From: an uncultured Oscillospiraceae bacterium
GTDB lineage: Bacteria; Bacillota; Clostridia; Oscillospirales; Oscillospiraceae
DNA: 17,577 bases
Assembly (NCBI GenBank): GCA_900763675.1
Contig: CAAFLE010000034.1
Location: forward strand, 1 to 17,577
Direction of reading: 5' to 3'
Shown here: one piece after another, positions 15,052-17,577 of the stretch
Position numbering within the stretch: position 1 is the first letter of the stretch
Layout: each line of letters starts with the position of its first letter
The notes under the pieces: model-generated
What the model saw: only the letters and a program-made list of their open reading frames with translations
Told to the model about the DNA's origin: nothing
The model's database searches: none
Made by a program: the position numbers and the translations under genes

Positions 15052-15503
15052 AATCCAGCCGGCAGAGCATCATTCTCCGGATCATTTCGGAGCAGAACAT
15101 CGAAACGCAGAACCAGCTCATGGACGAGCTGAAAAAGCGCGGCATCGAAAGCACGCAGGCGACGCTCTCCCGCGACATCCGGGAGCTGCGGCTCGTCAAG
15201 CAGCGCGGCGAGGACGGCGTCAGCCGGTACGCCGCGGCGGAGACCGTCCCGGCGCAGGAGATGAGCCAGCGGCTCAAGGACAATCTGCGCCAGACCGTGA
15301 CGAACGTGGCGGCGTGTCAGAATCTCGTCATCGTCCAGACGCTGCCGGGACTCGCCCCGGCGGTATGTACCGCCATCGACGGCATCACGCTGCCCGGGCT
15401 GGTCGGCTCGCTTTCCGGGAACGACACCGTGTTTCTCGCCATGCGCGACAATGACGCCGCCGAAACGCTCGCCCGTGAAGGCCGCAGCCTTTTCATGGGA
15501 TAA
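15048..15503 (+). CDS. argR: Arginine repressor/activator ArgR
   Basis: A 151-aa protein of ArgR/AhrC type and usual size. The N-terminal winged helix-turn-helix (about 1-70) includes the recognition segment STQATLSRDIRELRLVK. The C-terminal hexamerisation and arginine-binding domain holds GSLSGNDTVFLAM, where family members usually have GDDT: here the first Asp is Asn125 and the second, Asp126, is kept. This might alter arginine affinity. It is translated through the ATGA overlap from the AraC-family gene. It is the probable binder of the ARG boxes before arcA. Confidence 0.95.
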   Translation: MKSSRQSIILRIISEQNIETQNQLMDELKKRGIESTQATLSRDIRELRLVKQRGEDGVSRYAAAETVPAQEMSQRLKDNLRQTVTNVAACQNLVIVQTLPGLAPAVCTAIDGITLPGLVGSLSGNDTVFLAMRDNDAAETLAREGRSLFMG

Positions 15504-15581
15504 GCGCGGTATTCACGTCTTCGGCAGCGCATTTCCGGCGCTGAACGCTGTTTACCATTCGATATAAAGGAGCGCCTTCCC

Positions 15582-16544
15582 ATGGACAATCCGTATGACA
15601 TTGTTGCCCTCGGCGAATGTCTTGTCGATGTTCTCTGCGAGGAGAGCGGCGGCGTTCTGCGTATGGAGGGCAACCCCGGCGGCGCACCGGCAAATCTTCT
15701 CGCGATGGCGGCGCGGCTCGGCCGCAGCGCCGCGCTGCTTGCCAAAGTCGGCGAGGACCGCTTCGGGCAATATCTCCTCCGCCATCTGCAAAGCGCCGGC
15801 ATCGACGTGCACGGCGTGCTTTCGGGCCGGGTGTTCCCCACGACGCTTGCCATCGTGCAGCTTGACCGCTCCGGCGAGCGGAGCTTTTCATTCTACCGCG
15901 ACCGCACCGCCGACGTAATGCTCTCCGCCGGAGAGATCGACGCCGCCATGCTGCGCCGCGCAAGGATCTTCCATTTTGGCTCGCTCTCGCTGACGGTCGA
16001 GCCGGTCCGAAGCGCCACATGGTCCGCCGTCGCCGCCGCTAAGAGCGGCGGGGCGCTCATCTCGTTTGACCCGAACTGGCGTCCGCCGCTCTGGCGCAGC
16101 CGCGCCGACGCCATTGCAGAGATGCGAAAGGCGCTTTCCTATGCCGACTGCGTAAAAGTCTCCGTCGAGGAGCTTACGCTCATCACCGGCAAGGACACGG
16201 TTTCCGCCGGAGTGGAGGAGCTTTTCTCCCTCTCCCCTGCCGCGCTGCTCGCCGTGACGGACGGCGCAAACGGCGCCTGTCTCTCGAACCGCCGGTTTTC
16301 CGTTTCTCTTCCGGCGTTCCGTGTTCCCACGGTAGACACCACCGGCGCGGGCGACGCCTTTTACGGAGCGCTGCTGTCGGCGCTGCTGGAAACCGGCAAA
16401 GCGCCGGACGCACTCACCGCCGAAGAGCTGACGGCATTGCTCCGCTTTGCCAACGCCGCCGGTGCGCTCAGCACCACGAGAAAGGGCGGTATTTCCGCCC
16501 AGCCGGTGCGGGAGGACATCACTGCCCTCGTCGCCGCACCTTAA
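15582..16544 (+). CDS. PfkB-family sugar kinase, fructokinase-like
   Basis: A 320-aa cytoplasmic kinase of the ribokinase/PfkB family. The opening YDIVALGECLVDVLCE and GNPGGAPANLLAMAARLG (30-47) with GGAPAN is the substrate-binding signature, and DTTGAGDAFYGALL (from 252) gives the anion hole and catalytic base Asp258. The N-terminus looks most like bacterial fructokinases, which make fructose 6-phosphate, but ketodeoxygluconate or other sugar kinases of the family cannot be excluded. AAAGGAG lies before the ATG. It follows argR by 78 bp with only a short CAGCGC/GCGCTG hairpin between them (15525-15543), so partial co-transcription is possible. No sugar transporter is adjacent. Confidence 0.88.
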   Translation: MDNPYDIVALGECLVDVLCEESGGVLRMEGNPGGAPANLLAMAARLGRSAALLAKVGEDRFGQYLLRHLQSAGIDVHGVLSGRVFPTTLAIVQLDRSGERSFSFYRDRTADVMLSAGEIDAAMLRRARIFHFGSLSLTVEPVRSATWSAVAAAKSGGALISFDPNWRPPLWRSRADAIAEMRKALSYADCVKVSVEELTLITGKDTVSAGVEELFSLSPAALLAVTDGANGACLSNRRFSVSLPAFRVPTVDTTGAGDAFYGALLSALLETGKAPDALTAEELTALLRFANAAGALSTTRKGGISAQPVREDITALVAAP

Positions 16545-16555
16545 ACTATAAGAAG

Positions 16556-16594
16556 AAAAGCCCTTTCCGCTGGATACCCGCGGAAAGGGCTTTT
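16556..16594. terminator. Bidirectional terminator between convergent genes
   Basis: AAAAGCCCTTTCCGC and GCGGAAAGGGCTTTT pair perfectly over 15 bp around a 9-nt loop. The outer A and T runs provide a U tract in both directions, so it can end both the PfkB kinase transcript and the convergent zinc-ribbon gene. Confidence 0.9.
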
Positions 16595-16609
16595 GCTTTG
16601 CAGAATTTT

Positions 16610-17536
16610 TTACTCTCGCACCTGCGCGTCATAGAAATCCACATAGTAGCTCATGTGGAAATAGGTGCTGTTCTTCCGGACCATCGGGACAATCGCCGTG
16701 AACGAGCGCGGCGTGCGAAATACAAATTCATACGTGACATACGCGCCGTCGGCGTTCTCGTCCACGGTAAACTGGTCGAGCTTTATCCACCGCCCGTCCA
16801 TGTCGCGGGCATAAAGACTCCATATGCCGTAGGGATTGCCCTGCACATCGGAGAGCATCAGATCCATTTTCAGCCGGATGCAGTTTTTGAGCGGCTCCGA
16901 AAGCTCATACGGGTAGCAGGTCTGGTTGTCCAGCGTCAGGGAGACGTCGCTCCACGCGCCGTAAAGCTCGCCGATGTAGCCGAGCGGCTCGCCCTCCTGC
17001 GTACCGCAGACAAGGCACGTTTTCGGCGCGTCATACGTTGCCGCCGCCCACGAATGCCCGGCAGCCGAGCCGCTTGTCGCGCCGCACCGGGTACACGTTT
17101 CCGGCTCGGTGCAGGTCGCCGCCGTCCATTTATGACCGAGAGCCGCGCCGCGTGTCTCGCCGCAGCGGAGGCAGGTCTCCGGTTCGGTGCAGGTTGCCGC
17201 CGTCCATTTATGACCGAGCGCCGCGCCCCGCGTTTTTCCGCAGAAGGCGCACGTCTCCGCTCTTGTGCAGGTTGCATCCTTCCAGCTGTGGACGAACAGC
17301 ACGAAAAGCGCGATCACCGCAACCGCCGCCACGGCGAGAACGGTGAGGCGCTTCGTGTTTTTCTTTTTTATCTGCGGCGGTGTTTCCTGCGGCGCGGCAT
17401 ACGCGGGGGCGCTCTGCGCTGCCGCCGGGTCGTTCGCGCCGAATTTCAGATTCTCCGCAGGCTTCTTGTTGCCGCAGCACACGCAGAATTTATTGTTATC
17501 GTAGTTCTGGTTCTCGCAAAACGGACATTTCCACAT
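16610..17536 (-). CDS. Zinc-ribbon membrane protein with four cysteine-containing repeats
   Basis: A protein of 308 aa of unknown function. Residues 4-21 (CPFCENQ...FCVCCG) form an N-terminal zinc ribbon, followed by a Pro/Ala/Gln-rich linker (about 28-55), a KKKNTKR stretch and one transmembrane segment (64-83). Outside the membrane come four 26-residue repeats (83-186), each like HKWTAATCTEPETCLRCGET with three cysteines; the last lacks the first cysteine (ATYDAPKTCLVCG). A C-terminal domain (about 187-308) has beta-type sequence rich in aromatic residues. Cytoplasmic zinc ribbon plus single anchor is a common layout in gut Clostridia. The ATG at 17536 has a purine-rich GGGGAAAG before it. 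The gene appears complete. Confidence 0.8.
   Translation of the reverse strand: MWKCPFCENQNYDNNKFCVCCGNKKPAENLKFGANDPAAAQSAPAYAAPQETPPQIKKKNTKRLTVLAVAAVAVIALFVLFVHSWKDATCTRAETCAFCGKTRGAALGHKWTAATCTEPETCLRCGETRGAALGHKWTAATCTEPETCTRCGATSGSAAGHSWAAATYDAPKTCLVCGTQEGEPLGYIGELYGAWSDVSLTLDNQTCYPYELSEPLKNCIRLKMDLMLSDVQGNPYGIWSLYARDMDGRWIKLDQFTVDENADGAYVTYEFVFRTPRSFTAIVPMVRKNSTYFHMSYYVDFYDAQVRE
16979..17290 (-). repeat. Four tandem 78-bp coding repeats
   Basis: Exactly four units of 78 bp encode residues 83-186 of the zinc-ribbon protein. The two middle units are nearly identical at DNA level (for example CCATTTATGACCGAG occurs in both), while the outer ones have diverged, suggesting recent duplication in the middle of the array. 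Confidence 0.85.
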
Positions 17537-17577
17537 ACCGCTTTCCCCGTTCCCTCATTTTTTGTCAAATCTACATA

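Noticed and set aside
16979..17290. CRISPR-like regular repeats
   Set aside because: The 78-bp periodic units are in-frame coding repeats without spacers and lie inside an intact gene.

Overview
The window looks like a chromosomal piece of a GC-rich Clostridia, probably an Oscillospiraceae-type gut anaerobe. This is inferred from strong AGGAG-type ribosome binding sites, a tRNA with encoded CCA, long antisense open frames caused by GC-rich third positions, the ECF transporter style and a complete arginine deiminase pathway. The genus cannot be fixed from sequence reading alone.

Left part (1-5301). A cobalamin-type riboswitch with an intrinsic terminator lies on the minus strand (about 32-359). 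It reads leftwards into a gene outside the window. Divergent from it is a tight five-gene plus-strand operon: a membrane-anchored DUF4430 protein (the fold of the transcobalamin/intrinsic-factor beta domain), an EcfT, a fused double ECF ATPase, an ECF S component and a second EcfT. All junctions overlap or touch. The combination suggests corrinoid capture and uptake; the substrate is an inference.

Middle part (5303-6570, minus strand). A small serine recombinase ends one base after the ECF operon. Beyond it lie an unexplained inverted repeat, an intact tRNA-Ser(UGA) with its own terminator, a truncated tRNA-Ser 5' half, and a good promoter for the tRNA unit. The setting suggests past recombination at a tandem tRNA-Ser locus.

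Right-centre part (6610-15503, plus strand). argS has its own promoter and is followed by a strong terminator. A leader region with two ArgR-box-like sites precedes arcA-arcB-arcC-arcD (arginine deiminase, ornithine carbamoyltransferase, carbamate kinase, arginine/ornithine exchanger of the YfcC type). This pathway converts arginine to ornithine, ammonia and CO2 with one ATP. After a palindromic hairpin come two translationally coupled regulators: an AraC-family protein with two consecutive HTH domains and ArgR.

Right end (15582-17577). A PfkB sugar kinase (fructokinase-like) converges, across a bidirectional terminator, on a minus-strand membrane protein with an N-terminal zinc ribbon, four 26-residue cysteine-containing repeats outside the membrane and a C-terminal beta-rich domain of unknown role.
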